Below are positions 7,888-17,297 of a stretch of 64,000 nucleotides of DNA, one piece after another (within the stretch, counting starts at the first letter, position 1; each line of letters begins with the position of its first letter). The position numbers and the translations under genes are program-made. The notes under the pieces are model-generated. The model had not been told where the DNA came from. It searched no databases and worked only from the letters and a program-made list of their open reading frames with translations. Location of the stretch: NCBI GenBank assembly GCA_910577225.1, contig CAJTMV010000005.1:1-64000 (forward strand), in the 5' to 3' direction. The DNA is from an uncultured Eubacterium sp. GTDB taxonomy: Bacteria; Bacillota; Clostridia; Lachnospirales; Lachnospiraceae.

Positions 7888-9788
7888 CAAAAAATGCGGG
7901 AGAGCGGTTGTTTTTGGCAATCGGGCACATTTCGGACGATATGATTCTGGAGGCGGACAGGGAGCGGCTGACAGTAAAAGAAGAGACCGTATCCAAATCG
8001 CTGGCAATGCAGGAACCGGACCCGAATACGAAAAGCGGAACAGATACAGAGGAAGAAAACGAGGGACTTACGAGCGCAGACACGGATGGAAACGAAAAGA
8101 AACGTATTTATGAAACCAGAAAACGACCGATCAGAAATAAAGAAATGATAAATGCGGGCAAATATTTAAAATATCTGCCTGTGGCGGCATGCCTGTGCAT
8201 TGTTTTGGGCAGCGCAGGGTATATTATTCATGGTTTTATGCAGGCAGGTTCGTCTGACAGCATGAGTATCCGAAGCGCGGTCGATCAAAGTGCGGATCAA
8301 ACGGACGATTCGTCTGACAATGGTATGGAAATGGCGATGGATCAAAATGCGTCCACCGGAAACGCGGAGCAGGATGAGGAAATATCTGGCAGCAGCGACG
8401 GCAGTGAAAGCGGCTATACGCAAAATCAGGCTGAAGATATACAGGAAGGCATACCGCAGAAACAAAAGGAGCTGTTCCCGATCTGCTATGACGCCTATCA
8501 GGGGCCGGTTTTTCCTCTGACGGCAACCGGAGATACGCAAAAGCTGAAAGTCAGCCGTAATCTGAAAGGTATCGTTGCTACGGATGCAGATGGCATGTCG
8601 CCGTATCTTCGGGTGACGGACGTCTATAAGATTAAAAATACATCCGGACATGATAAGACCCTGCAGCTGGTATATCCGTTTGTATCGACGATGAACCGCA
8701 CATCGGAAACAAATGAAGAAATACTTGAGATTCAGGGAGGCCTGGAGAGCGATCAGACCGTGGCTGCGTATAGTATGGGAGAAAGCGTTTTGGCATATAG
8801 AAATGCGGATATGTCTGAGACATCTGCAATGTCGGATTACCAGAAGATTTTTAATGAGCAGACCGATTATCAGGAACAGGCGCTGGCAAAAGAAGCAGAC
8901 TGGAATCAGAAGGTAACGGTTTATAACTTTTCGGACGTTTTGATGCAGGAAGAAACGTCTGGTACCGGTCAGCCGCTTGTATTTGGGGTTACGATAAAAG
9001 GTACAGACGCCGCTGTGCTGACTTATGGATTTGATCATTCGTTTGCGAATGAGAACAGCGATTCCAATCATTGTTTTTTCGTTTCAGAGGAACAAAAGAA
9101 GCGGGTGCTCATTGTTACAGGAGAGCAGGAAGGAGATCCTGTATTCTCGTATTATACGAATCTGGATTGTGAAGAAAAGATCGATGGTCCGGACTATGAA
9201 ATCACCGGTCAGGAGATGACTTATACGGATGCGCTGCGTTTGTGCAGCAACGATGCCGCACGAAAACTGCGTCAGGATTATGAAAGAGGCGTGATTGCCA
9301 CGGAGCTTCCTGATTACATGAATGAAGACGCCGCATTTCGGGTACTGACGATGATCAGCGAAGAAGACCGGTTTTATGATACGCTTCTGCAGCGATACCA
9401 GAGCGTGGAATTATCTGAGATCTTTGAACGGTTATTTGGAGAAACAAGAGTGGTATATGCGAGAGCGACCGTGACAATTCCGGCGAGGAAGACGATACGG
9501 GTTACCGTACACATACAAAAACGGCAGAAGAATACGATGGATGCAGGAACGAAAGAATCGGATGCAGAAACACAGCAGCAGTATGACTTTTTCCCAGGTA
9601 TGCAAAGTCATCTGCAGATTGTGAAGACCTCGGTTTCTCTGCAGCTGAAAGAGGAATGGCAGCTTGCCGGACAGAATCTCGGACTGACGGAAAAACAAAA
9701 ACAGATCTGGAAGGCAGACGCGCTGGATCAGGCCGGTTTTGTAATTGTAAAATATGGAAAAATGGAAGAATTTATGGACGAATCATAA
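7884..9788 (+). CDS. Membrane anti-sigma-factor-like protein
   Basis: A 634-residue protein coupled to the sigma gene by a 4-bp overlap. The N-terminus has the segment AIGHISDDMILEADR, similar to the short cytoplasmic sigma-interacting segment common in Firmicute ECF partners. One membrane segment lies near residues 95-115. The long outer part is acidic and Ser/Asp/Gln-rich to about residue 190, then folds into an unrecognised domain. I infer that it holds the sigma factor until an outside signal releases it. No zinc-binding anti-sigma motif is visible. The outer domain matches nothing I can name. Confidence 0.65.
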   Translation: MTKNAGERLFLAIGHISDDMILEADRERLTVKEETVSKSLAMQEPDPNTKSGTDTEEENEGLTSADTDGNEKKRIYETRKRPIRNKEMINAGKYLKYLPVAACLCIVLGSAGYIIHGFMQAGSSDSMSIRSAVDQSADQTDDSSDNGMEMAMDQNASTGNAEQDEEISGSSDGSESGYTQNQAEDIQEGIPQKQKELFPICYDAYQGPVFPLTATGDTQKLKVSRNLKGIVATDADGMSPYLRVTDVYKIKNTSGHDKTLQLVYPFVSTMNRTSETNEEILEIQGGLESDQTVAAYSMGESVLAYRNADMSETSAMSDYQKIFNEQTDYQEQALAKEADWNQKVTVYNFSDVLMQEETSGTGQPLVFGVTIKGTDAAVLTYGFDHSFANENSDSNHCFFVSEEQKKRVLIVTGEQEGDPVFSYYTNLDCEEKIDGPDYEITGQEMTYTDALRLCSNDAARKLRQDYERGVIATELPDYMNEDAAFRVLTMISEEDRFYDTLLQRYQSVELSEIFERLFGETRVVYARATVTIPARKTIRVTVHIQKRQKNTMDAGTKESDAETQQQYDFFPGMQSHLQIVKTSVSLQLKEEWQLAGQNLGLTEKQKQIWKADALDQAGFVIVKYGKMEEFMDES

Positions 9789-9929
9789 TCCCTTGTTTTG
9801 AATCGAAAACATTAATAATTAAGGATTGATTTCTCTTTTAGATAGTGTTTTAATAGAAATGGAAGAATATGTAATTCGTAGAATTCGAATCATTCGATGA
9901 AAGAAAAAAGAAATCAGGAGGAGAGCAAT

Positions 9930-10916
9930 ATGTTTGGTTTTGGGCAGATGATAAATATTTTAAAAAAGAGTCCGAAAAAAATCGTTTTTACAGAAGGAAA
10001 TGATCCGCGTATTCTGGAGGCGGCGTCCAGATTGCTGGCAAGCTACTTTTTACATCCGATCCTGGTAGGGGACGAAGATGAAATTATTGCTGCGGCAGAA
10101 GACAGCGGCTTTAATATTCGCGGAGCGGAAATTATTGATCCGAAGCAATATAAGGATATGGACGCAATGGTGGACATGTTCTGCGAACTGCGTAAATCAA
10201 AAGGGGTAACGCCGGAAGAGGCGAGAAAAACGCTGGAACAGACGAACTATTTTGGCGCGATGCTTGTAAAGATGGGCCTGGCGGACGCCCTGTTAGGCGG
10301 AGCGACGTATTCGACAGCAGATACGGTGCGTCCGGCGCTGCAGCTGATTAAAACAAAGCCGGGGAACAGTATCGTGTCTTCCTGCTTTATCCTTGTACGG
10401 CCTTCTGCAACAGGCGATAATGAAGTGCTGGCAATGGGTGACTGCGCCATTAATATTAAGCCGACAGAAGATCAGCTGGTAGAAATCGCAGGGGAGACGG
10501 CAGAATGTGCAAAGATCTTTGGGATCGATCCGCAGGTGGCATTTTTAAGCTATTCTACGTTTGGCTCCGGTGAAGGCGAGGATGTAGATAAGATGCGCAA
10601 CGCTGCACAGAAAGCAAAGGCAAAATATCCGGATCTTCCAATCGAGGGAGAACTGCAGTTTGACGCAGCGGTATCGGTACGTGTCGCACGCACGAAATGT
10701 CCGGAATCGGAAATTGCAGGACATGCAAATACGTTTATTTTCCCGGATATCAGCGCGGGAAATATCGGATATAAGATCGCCCAGCGTCTCGGCCATTTCG
10801 AAGCATACGGACCGATTCTGCTTGGCCTGAATGCGCCGATTAACGATTTATCCAGAGGATGTAACGCGTCCGAAGTATATTCCATGGCCATTATTACAGC
10901 TGCGCTTGCAGACTGA
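9930..10916 (+). CDS. pta: Phosphate acetyltransferase
   Basis: A 328-residue enzyme converting acetyl-CoA and phosphate to acetyl phosphate and CoA, used with acetate kinase for ATP production. Length and sequence fit the short Pta form: KIVFTEGNDPRILEAA at the N-terminus, FGAMLVKMGLADALLGGATYSTADTV in pieces near residue 115-135, and SYSTFGSG with the VRVARTKCPESEIAGHANTF region further on. The ATG at 9930 has AGGAGG seven bases upstream; an earlier ATG at 9897 has no such site. No ackA follows, unlike the common pta-ackA layout; a terminator comes 21 bases after the stop. Confidence 0.95.
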   Translation: MFGFGQMINILKKSPKKIVFTEGNDPRILEAASRLLASYFLHPILVGDEDEIIAAAEDSGFNIRGAEIIDPKQYKDMDAMVDMFCELRKSKGVTPEEARKTLEQTNYFGAMLVKMGLADALLGGATYSTADTVRPALQLIKTKPGNSIVSSCFILVRPSATGDNEVLAMGDCAINIKPTEDQLVEIAGETAECAKIFGIDPQVAFLSYSTFGSGEGEDVDKMRNAAQKAKAKYPDLPIEGELQFDAAVSVRVARTKCPESEIAGHANTFIFPDISAGNIGYKIAQRLGHFEAYGPILLGLNAPINDLSRGCNASEVYSMAIITAALAD

Positions 10917-10936
10917 TCAGGGAACTATAACAGCAA

Positions 10937-10991
10937 AAGCGCTGTCGGAAGACGATGATTTCATATCTTCCGACAGCGCTTGTTTGTTTTT
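10937..10991. terminator. Bidirectional terminator between pta and the aminotransferase
   Basis: AAGCGCTGTCGGAAGA (10937-10952) and TCTTCCGACAGCGCTT (10966-10981) are perfect inverted copies, with T-rich sequence after the right arm. It serves pta and probably the convergent aminotransferase, whose last codons overlap its edge. Confidence 0.92.
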
Positions 10992-12183
10992 AGCGAAGGT
11001 ATTCTCTGGCCAGAGCTTCAAATGCAGGCAGAGATTTTTCAATGCGCTGCGTTGGCACGCAGTAAGAGATACGTACATGTCCGGGACACCCAAAACCGCA
11101 CCCGGGAACGATCAGCAGATTATGCGCTTTGGCGCGCTCTGCGAAAGCGACGTCGTCTGCTTCCAGAGAACGCGGAAACATGTAAAACGTGCCGCCTGGT
11201 TCGACGACATGATAACCCATTTCCCGCAGGCTGTTGAGCAGCAGGTTTTTATTTGTTTCATAGATCTGAATATCAGACGTCTCGTCCGCGCAGGCTGCAC
11301 ATACACGCTGAAACAGTCCCGGCGCGTTTACATAGCCAAGAGAACGACCGGCTCCGGCGACCGCGGCATAGACGTTCGCAAAATCGTCCACAGTATCGGG
11401 AACAAGTACATACCCCATACGTTCGCCCGGCAGGGATAACGACTTGGACCAGGAATAGCTGACAAGCGTATTTGGATAATAATCCGGCAAAAATGGCACT
11501 TTGGTACCGGAAAATACGATTTCCCGATAAGGCTCGTCTGAGATCAGAAAGATCGTATGTCCGTATTGCCGGGATGCCTCTTCTAACAGTGCAGCCAGCT
11601 TTTTTACAGTTTCGGCTGAGTACACAGCTCCGGAAGGGTTATTCGGTGAATTGACAATGACCGCCTTTGTCTTCGGTGTCAGAGCCTGCTGCAGCGCGGC
11701 AAAATCGATCTGGAACGCTTCAGTATCCGCCGGCACAACGACCGGTTTTGCGCCTGCGCCTTCCACAAATACGGTATATTCCGGAAAATATGGGGCAAAA
11801 ATGATCACTTCATCTCCCCGATTGCAAAGACCATGAAAACAGCAGCATAAAGCAGCCGCAGCTCCGGTGGACATATAAAAATTGTCTGCTGTATAAGCAG
11901 TATGGAAACGACGGTTGACAGATTCCGCAATCGCCGCACGTACGCCGGCATCGCCCTGCGCGCTTGTATATCCATGAAGAAGAACCGGATCTGTTTCCGT
12001 AATCAGCTTTATCGCTGTCTGGCTGACGCTTTCCGGGGCGGGAACGCTTGGGTTTCCGATGGAAAAATCAAATACGTTTTCCGCGCCGATTTCTGCCGCT
12101 TTTATTTTTCCGAATTCAAACAGTTCACGGATAACAGAGCGTTGCGTACCGAGAGTAACCATTTTTTCATTTAAATTTAACAT
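10990..12183 (-). CDS. Class I/II pyridoxal-phosphate aminotransferase
   Basis: A 397-residue fold-type I aminotransferase. The PLP-binding lysine sits in SYSWSKSLSLPGERMGY near residue 245. Other family marks are NSPNNPSGAVYS, ISDEPYREIVF and the C-terminal GHVRISYCVP, where Arg binds the substrate carboxylate. This pattern is nearest to aspartate or aromatic aminotransferases; exact amino-acid specificity cannot be read. GGAGC lies nine bases before the ATG. It is transcribed away from the GC-rich hairpin at 12274-12388 and converges with pta. It has no obvious link to the Ter genes upstream. Confidence 0.9.
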   Translation of the reverse strand: MLNLNEKMVTLGTQRSVIRELFEFGKIKAAEIGAENVFDFSIGNPSVPAPESVSQTAIKLITETDPVLLHGYTSAQGDAGVRAAIAESVNRRFHTAYTADNFYMSTGAAAALCCCFHGLCNRGDEVIIFAPYFPEYTVFVEGAGAKPVVVPADTEAFQIDFAALQQALTPKTKAVIVNSPNNPSGAVYSAETVKKLAALLEEASRQYGHTIFLISDEPYREIVFSGTKVPFLPDYYPNTLVSYSWSKSLSLPGERMGYVLVPDTVDDFANVYAAVAGAGRSLGYVNAPGLFQRVCAACADETSDIQIYETNKNLLLNSLREMGYHVVEPGGTFYMFPRSLEADDVAFAERAKAHNLLIVPGCGFGCPGHVRISYCVPTQRIEKSLPAFEALAREYLR

Positions 12184-12273
12184 AGCGGGATGCTCCTTTG
12201 TGTTTTTTCAATCATTATGTTAGAGCAACCGGGGGTGGGTGTCAATGTTTTTTTTGTGAGTTTGGGGTGTTAA

Positions 12274-12388
12274 GTGGCTGCGCGGACGTGTGCGTGGCCG
12301 CCGGCAGGGGCCCTGGGCGGGGCGGCAGGGGCCCTGCCGCCCCACCCAGAACCCCTGCCGACAGTCACGCACACGTCCGCGTAGCCAC
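12274..12388. repeat. Very GC-rich 115-nt palindromic element
   Basis: The left outer arm runs from GTGGCTGCGCGGACGTGTGC and the right arm ends with its near-perfect complement at GTAGCCAC. Inner arms GGGGCGGCAGGG and CCCTGCCGCCCC meet in the centre. GC content is far above that of its surroundings. A further TGGGG/CCCCA pair lies just outside. No T-run follows. Reading frames through it on both strands give low-complexity Ala/Pro/Arg strings typical of non-coding DNA. Confidence 0.9.
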
Positions 12389-12422
12389 AGCCCCACAGAT
12401 CACAGCAGATCATCAAAACTGG

Positions 12423-12464
12423 TTGAAAACTTCTGGCATTTGTATACAATAGATAGTGCCAGAA
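12423..12464 (+). promoter_or_regulatory. Predicted promoter with a flanking inverted repeat, start of the Ter biosynthetic module
   Basis: TTGAAA (12423-12428), a 16-bp spacer and TACAAT (12445-12450). An inverted repeat TTCTGGCA (12431-12438) and TGCCAGAA (12457-12464) straddles the -10 element symmetrically, as an operator would. Confidence 0.6.
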
Positions 12465-12491
12465 ATCAATCAAAGAAATGAGGGAATCAAT

Positions 12492-13616
12492 ATGACGGAT
12501 CAGTATGCGGATCTGATCAGGATCGCGAAAAGGGAAAACAATCAAAAGAGAAGTTATCTTGTCGTAAACCGTCTGCAGGGGAAACATCTTCCGGTAAAGC
12601 CTGCGCAGGCGCTGGAGATGTTTGGGCGGCTGGCGGACGGTCTGCAGGGAATCTGTGCCGCGGGAAAAACGCTTGTAATTGGATTTGCGGAAACAGCGAC
12701 GGCAATTGGCGCGGCTGTTGCGATGAAAACAGGCGCCTGTTATATACAGACGACGCGGGAAGAGATTGCGGGAGCAACGTATCTTTATTTTTCAGAGGAA
12801 CATAGTCATGCGACGCAGCAGCGGCTTGTAAAAGAAGATCTGGACCGGATTCTGCCGCAGACAGACTGTGTGATTTTTGCAGAGGACGAGGTAACGACAG
12901 GAAAAACCATACAAAATCTGATTCATGTACTGCGGCAGGAATATGCGAGGCCGATAACGTATGTGGCGGCCTCGGTGATCAACGGGATGAATCCGGAAGC
13001 GCGAAACGTTTATAAAGACCAGGGCATAGAGCTGCGTTACCTTGTGAAAACCGAACAGACGGAAGATACCATGAACCTGCAGAAATATGTACGGAAAGGG
13101 TCTTATCGGAATCTGATGCAGAAAAAGGAAGGTGCAGCGACTGTGAAAAATGAAGCGGAAGTCAAAGAACTGTATGCAGACGGCTGTTTAAATGCAAGGA
13201 GGCTGGTAACTGCCGATGCATATGCGGCTGCCTGCGATCACCTGTGGCATGAGATCGACGGCTGGCTGCATCGGCAGTTTTCGGGAAGGATACTTGTACT
13301 TGGCACGGAGGAATTTATGTATCCGGCGCTGTATGTCGCGCGTCAGATTGAAAAAAGCGGCGCACAGGTCTTTTTTCACGCGACGACAAGAAGTCCGATT
13401 GAAGTATATGAAGAAGCGGATTATCCGTTTCATGTGCGCTATGAACTGCCTTCTTTGTACGATAAGAACAGGCGGACATTTCTGTACGATATTGACAGAT
13501 ATGATCTGGTGCTGATCGTTACCGACGCATGCGGCAGCGACACGGAAGGACTGGATGCGCTGGCGCAGGCTGTGGCATACAATAATCATAAAATATATGT
13601 AGTCAGGTGGTGTTGA
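12492..13616 (+). CDS. Ter-system phosphoribosyltransferase with TRSP domain
   Basis: A 374-residue protein: an N-terminal phosphoribosyltransferase (PRTase_2, about 1-200) and a C-terminal TRSP domain (about 240-374). The PRPP-binding loop reads FAEDEVTTGKT near residue 135. The motif naming the TRSP domain is present in HATTRSPIEV. This pair belongs to the 'biosynthetic module' described next to Ter genes, predicted to make a nucleoside-like metabolite; the product has not been established to my knowledge. GAGGG lies before the ATG at 12492. The stop is one base from the next gene's GTG, so the two PRTase genes are probably coupled. Confidence 0.88.
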   Translation: MTDQYADLIRIAKRENNQKRSYLVVNRLQGKHLPVKPAQALEMFGRLADGLQGICAAGKTLVIGFAETATAIGAAVAMKTGACYIQTTREEIAGATYLYFSEEHSHATQQRLVKEDLDRILPQTDCVIFAEDEVTTGKTIQNLIHVLRQEYARPITYVAASVINGMNPEARNVYKDQGIELRYLVKTEQTEDTMNLQKYVRKGSYRNLMQKKEGAATVKNEAEVKELYADGCLNARRLVTADAYAAACDHLWHEIDGWLHRQFSGRILVLGTEEFMYPALYVARQIEKSGAQVFFHATTRSPIEVYEEADYPFHVRYELPSLYDKNRRTFLYDIDRYDLVLIVTDACGSDTEGLDALAQAVAYNNHKIYVVRWC

Positions 13617-13617
13617 T

Positions 13618-14691
13618 GTGCGAAGCTCTTATCAGAAGGAAGATGTCATACTGTTATTAAAGGATATTACAGGGATGGTGCAGCCGCAGCCGGCAAAAGA
13701 ACGGGAGCGGCTGATACAGTCCGGCAGACATTACTGTGAAATGCTGCCGGTGGAATATGTTCCCACCGAAAAATATATGCAGGTATATGAAGAGTCGTTA
13801 AAAATGTATGCGGCGCCGACAGCTGAGGCAGTTGCGGGACTTGCAGAAAAGATACTGCGTGACAGAGGGCCGGACACAGTGCTTGTTTCACTGGCACGTG
13901 CAGGTATTCCGGTTGGTATTTTGTTAAAATGGTATCTGAAATTAACGCATCAGCTGGATGTGGAACATTATGCCGTTTCGATTATACGGGGCAGAGGGAT
14001 CGATCATAATGCGATGCGGTATCTGCTGCAACGATATGAACCGCGTCAGCTGCTGTTTGTGGACGGATGGGTCGGGAAAGGAGCGATTTTCAACGAGCTG
14101 AAAAAAGAAATGGCCGCTTATGAAGGGGTATCGCCAGAGATCGCGGTATTAGCGGATCCTGCAAATGTTACAAAGCTGTGCGGTACGCACAAAGATCTGC
14201 TAATTCCAAGCTCCTGTTTAAACTGTACGGTGTCAGGTCTGATCAGCCGGACCTTTTTAAGAAGCGATGTGATCGGAAAAGAGGATTTTCATGGAGCCGT
14301 TTATTATGGGGAACTGGAAGCGGCGGATTTGTCCTATGCGTTTCTTCATGCGATAGCGGCGCATTTTCCAATAGCGGCGCATTTTCCGGATGTGCGGATC
14401 ACGGATCCGGTAGCAGAAACGGCGCATGGCACAGGTCTGGAGGAGGTCAGAGAACTTGCGAAGGCGTTTGGAATTACGGACATTCACCTGATAAAACCGG
14501 GGATTGGAGAGACGACGAGGGTATTGTTAAGACGGGTACCCTGGAAAGTGCTGGCAGATGTGCATTGCAAAGAAGATCCGGCGCTGCGGCATATCTTTCG
14601 TCTGGCAGAAGAAAAACAGGTTCCGATCGTATATTATCCGCTGCGGCATTATAAGTGCTGCGGACTGATTAAAAAAATGGGAGATATTTAA
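13618..14691 (+). CDS. StiP-type Ter-system phosphoribosyltransferase-like protein
   Basis: A 357-residue protein of the family annotated 'cysteine protease StiP' (Pfam PF11202), reinterpreted as a second phosphoribosyltransferase of the Ter module. LVSLARAGIPVGILLKW near residue 90, VSIIRGRGID near residue 122 and the loop LLFVDGWVGKGAI near residue 145 fit a PRTase fold. It starts with GTG, with AGGTGG nine bases upstream. An 18-bp tandem duplication gives the repeated hexapeptide IAAHFP (14353-14388). I treat it as an enzyme working with the preceding PRTase rather than a protease. Confidence 0.82.
   Translation: MRSSYQKEDVILLLKDITGMVQPQPAKERERLIQSGRHYCEMLPVEYVPTEKYMQVYEESLKMYAAPTAEAVAGLAEKILRDRGPDTVLVSLARAGIPVGILLKWYLKLTHQLDVEHYAVSIIRGRGIDHNAMRYLLQRYEPRQLLFVDGWVGKGAIFNELKKEMAAYEGVSPEIAVLADPANVTKLCGTHKDLLIPSSCLNCTVSGLISRTFLRSDVIGKEDFHGAVYYGELEAADLSYAFLHAIAAHFPIAAHFPDVRITDPVAETAHGTGLEEVRELAKAFGITDIHLIKPGIGETTRVLLRRVPWKVLADVHCKEDPALRHIFRLAEEKQVPIVYYPLRHYKCCGLIKKMGDI
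14353..14388 (+). repeat. In-frame 18-bp tandem duplication in the StiP gene
   Basis: Two copies of ATAGCGGCGCATTTTCC plus one variable base encode IAAHFP twice. The reading frame is kept. Confidence 0.85.
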
Positions 14692-14765
14692 ATTGCGCAG
14701 GACGGCTGCGGGGTATGCCTAAAAAAGTGCGAATTGTGCCGATATGCTGAAAACAGCGTATTTTG

Positions 14766-14774
14766 TGGTATAAT
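14766..14774 (+). promoter_or_regulatory. Extended -10 promoter of the GHKL kinase gene
   Basis: TGGTATAAT combines the TG extension with a consensus -10 (14769-14774). No clear -35 is seen. It suggests the kinase gene has its own promoter inside the Ter cluster. Confidence 0.5.
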
Positions 14775-14858
14775 TTTGTCAGAAAAATTTCTTAATCAGA
14801 TCAGATAAATCAGATAAAGATTCGTTCGAAATGATTAATCAGGGAGGCATACAATGAT

Positions 14859-16169
14859 ATGTTAGGTGGTTCCGTCTTTATGGCATTTCTTCGTTTTGCG
14901 ATCAGTCTTGCGGGAACGGTTTTGCTGTTTTCGCTGATGAGTGAATCACGATTTCACACAAAAAAGACCGTGATCTGTTATGGGTGTTTTGGCCTGGTTT
15001 TGGTTCTGGCGGCATGCGTGTGGTACGTTGCAGACTGGGAGAACTGTGTGCGGATGGTCGCTTTTGTAATGTTTATATGTTTTGCGGCATTTGCGATCTG
15101 GATCAGCAGCGATCCGATTTTTTTATCGATGTATAAGCTGGCGTTTACCTTTTATCTGCTGGCAGTGTTTCTGATCGGAGGAATCGAGATTTCAGTTTTG
15201 TTTTTCCATCGTAATCTGTGGGCGGATATCGTTGCGCGTGTGATTCTGATCCTGCTGATGGCGCATATGATCAAAAAATATGTGAAAAATTCCATGCGGG
15301 GATTCAACCTGTATGTGGAACAGGAGCTGGATCATTTTAGTGTGATGGTAATGATTTTAAGCGTCTTGTTTGGCATCGGATTTATTATGAAGCCGGGCGT
15401 CCTGGAGCATACGCCGTATCGATTGTTTCAGATCAGCGTTAATTTTTTTCTGACAGGCTCTCTGCAGCTTTTGGTGTTCCGTCTGTATCTGCATATTGGA
15501 AAAGAGAAGGAATATCTGAGGGAAAACCAGCTTGTGAAAATGAATCAAAGACTGCTGGAGCGCAATATGGAATTGCTGGAAGAATTTGTGGAAAACGGCA
15601 GACAGATCCGACACGATGCGCGGCATCATAACGCGGTCATTGCAGAATATGCCCGATATGGTCAAAATGAAGAGCTGCTGCGGTATCTGGAAGCGTATCA
15701 GAAAGAAACGGAAAAAGGGAGCGTGAAAGTAATCTGCAGGAATACGGCTGTCAACAATATTCTGCTTGCTTACACACGCAGAGCGCAGCAGGAACAGATT
15801 CGTGTGACGATGGACATAGAACCGGATCAGGATTTGAAGATTCCGAATATCGATCTTGTGACAATCCTTGCCAATGCTTATGAAAACGCCATTTTCGGAT
15901 GTGTGGAAGTAAAAAAGCGGCAGCCGCAGAGGGAATGTCTGATTCATCTGATGATCAGAAAAAAGATACATAAGCTGGTCATTTTTTGCAGTAATACGTG
16001 TACGATCGAGACAGAGATGAAAAACGGACAGCCAAAACCGGAATTTACAGGCGGCATCGGCGTATTAAGCATTGTCAAAACTGCGGAAAAATACGACGGA
16101 GAATATGACTTTCAAAATGATAACGGAGTATTTATTTTCCGGCTGATTATGAACATTCCCTCAGAGTAG
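14859..16169 (+). CDS. AgrC-like sensor kinase with GHKL ATPase domain
   Basis: A 436-residue membrane sensor kinase. About six hydrophobic segments fill the first 215 residues, then a helical linker carries IRHDARHHNAVI near residue 250, where the first His is the likely phosphorylation site. The ATP-binding region keeps the N-box (LANAYENAIFGC) and a final glycine block (TGGIGVLSIVKTAEKY). This is the layout of AgrC/ComD-like kinases, which usually pair with a LytTR regulator; none lies here. AGGGAGG precedes the ATG at 14859. An ATG five bases earlier reads into a stop after three codons. The signal is unknown. Confidence 0.88.
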   Translation: MLGGSVFMAFLRFAISLAGTVLLFSLMSESRFHTKKTVICYGCFGLVLVLAACVWYVADWENCVRMVAFVMFICFAAFAIWISSDPIFLSMYKLAFTFYLLAVFLIGGIEISVLFFHRNLWADIVARVILILLMAHMIKKYVKNSMRGFNLYVEQELDHFSVMVMILSVLFGIGFIMKPGVLEHTPYRLFQISVNFFLTGSLQLLVFRLYLHIGKEKEYLRENQLVKMNQRLLERNMELLEEFVENGRQIRHDARHHNAVIAEYARYGQNEELLRYLEAYQKETEKGSVKVICRNTAVNNILLAYTRRAQQEQIRVTMDIEPDQDLKIPNIDLVTILANAYENAIFGCVEVKKRQPQRECLIHLMIRKKIHKLVIFCSNTCTIETEMKNGQPKPEFTGGIGVLSIVKTAEKYDGEYDFQNDNGVFIFRLIMNIPSE

Positions 16170-16187
16170 CAGATACCGGCAAAAAGA

Positions 16188-17156
16188 TCAGCGTTCCGGC
16201 TGGATTCCAAACGTTTCGGACATCCATAAGATCTGTTTTGCCCAGTTTGTATGCGTTTTTTTCTCATTCATACGTTCGCCTGACGGATTGACGGCTACGT
16301 CACGTATGGATGTGCGGTCCCAGTTTAGGATGCTGCACGCGTCGGCGTAATCTTTGGATGTGACCTGATAGGCACGATTTACGACGTCGATCTGATTCGG
16401 ATGGATGACTGTTTTTCCAATAAATCCACACAGCTTATCGTCTGCAATTTCGTTGCGCAGGCCTTCTTCCCAGCCGTCGCCGCTGTAATATTCCCATACC
16501 GGCCCGGACACGACATAATCCATACCATAGACAGTCAGAATATCGGAAAAAATATCAGAAACCGGACGGATCTTATGTATAGATTCGTTTTCATGACGCC
16601 GGAATGAAAACAGACTGCAAAGATCGTTTCCTCCGACGCGGATATTTAAAACAAGCTCTTCGATAGCGGAGAGCTTTTCTTTTAATTCATACAAAATGTC
16701 ATACCGATAGCGCAGATCTGTCATACAGGCGCTTTCATAAATCGGCATCACATATACCGGGCAGTCGGACTGTTCATTCGCTGCAATGATTTCCTGTATA
16801 TAAGCATCCGCATTTTCTGGTGCAAACTTCGGCAGAATATAACCGCTGATCAGCTGACGGTTATCACCCAGCATGGTTCGCATGCGCGTAATTTGCTCCG
16901 GATATCTGACACGGATAAAAATTTTGGGAACGTAAAAAGAAAGCGATTCTCTGGATTCCCGTATCTGGCGGATGGAAGAAGTAAGGCAGCGCTCAGCTTC
17001 TTCGACATGCGAATCGCTGATCGTATCTTCCAGACACAGAGACAGAGAAAAACGGCTGCCTAATTTTTGCTGTATGACAGATGCGGCAATTGTCTCGCGG
17101 TTGCCTGGACAGTATAACAGCGGACCTACGCTGTAATAAATGGATGAATGTTTCAT
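16188..17156 (-). CDS. Ter-module C-C bond lyase (HpcH/HpaI, citrate-lyase-beta-like)
   Basis: A 322-residue TIM-barrel protein of the citrate lyase beta/HpcH-HpaI class, closest to the branch found in Ter biosynthetic modules. Signatures are LCLEDTISDSHVEEAE near residue 40, LNIRVGGNDLCSLF near residue 170 and KTVIHPNQIDVV near residue 248; the acidic residues of the first two should bind Mg2+. The family cleaves or joins C-C bonds in CoA-thioester or keto-acid substrates; the substrate here is unknown. AAGGAG lies eight bases before the ATG. It is read opposite to its neighbours and divergently from the protease gene. Confidence 0.85.
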   Translation of the reverse strand: MKHSSIYYSVGPLLYCPGNRETIAASVIQQKLGSRFSLSLCLEDTISDSHVEEAERCLTSSIRQIRESRESLSFYVPKIFIRVRYPEQITRMRTMLGDNRQLISGYILPKFAPENADAYIQEIIAANEQSDCPVYVMPIYESACMTDLRYRYDILYELKEKLSAIEELVLNIRVGGNDLCSLFSFRRHENESIHKIRPVSDIFSDILTVYGMDYVVSGPVWEYYSGDGWEEGLRNEIADDKLCGFIGKTVIHPNQIDVVNRAYQVTSKDYADACSILNWDRTSIRDVAVNPSGERMNEKKTHTNWAKQILWMSETFGIQPER

Positions 17157-17297
17157 GGGTGGCTCCTTTCGACCATAAAAATCCTATCAGACCAGTATAT
17201 CGGTTTTTGCAGGAGATAGCAACTGTCTTTCACGTTTTCCATATAATATTTATTGGAATGCAGTAGATAAATGGCGCTGCATGTGATAAAATATGAA

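Noticed and set aside
10831..11439. A 202-codon plus-strand frame over the aminotransferase
   Set aside because: It overlaps the end of pta, the terminator and the aminotransferase and has no ribosome-binding site or domain.
12198..12587. Several ORFs on both strands through the GC-rich region before the PRTase gene
   Set aside because: They are made of the palindrome, give low-complexity Ala/Pro/Arg strings on both strands, and lack ribosome-binding sites.
14854..14865. ATG at 14854 as start of the GHKL kinase
   Set aside because: It reads ATG ATA TGT TAG, a stop after three codons; the ATG at 14859 gives the full protein.
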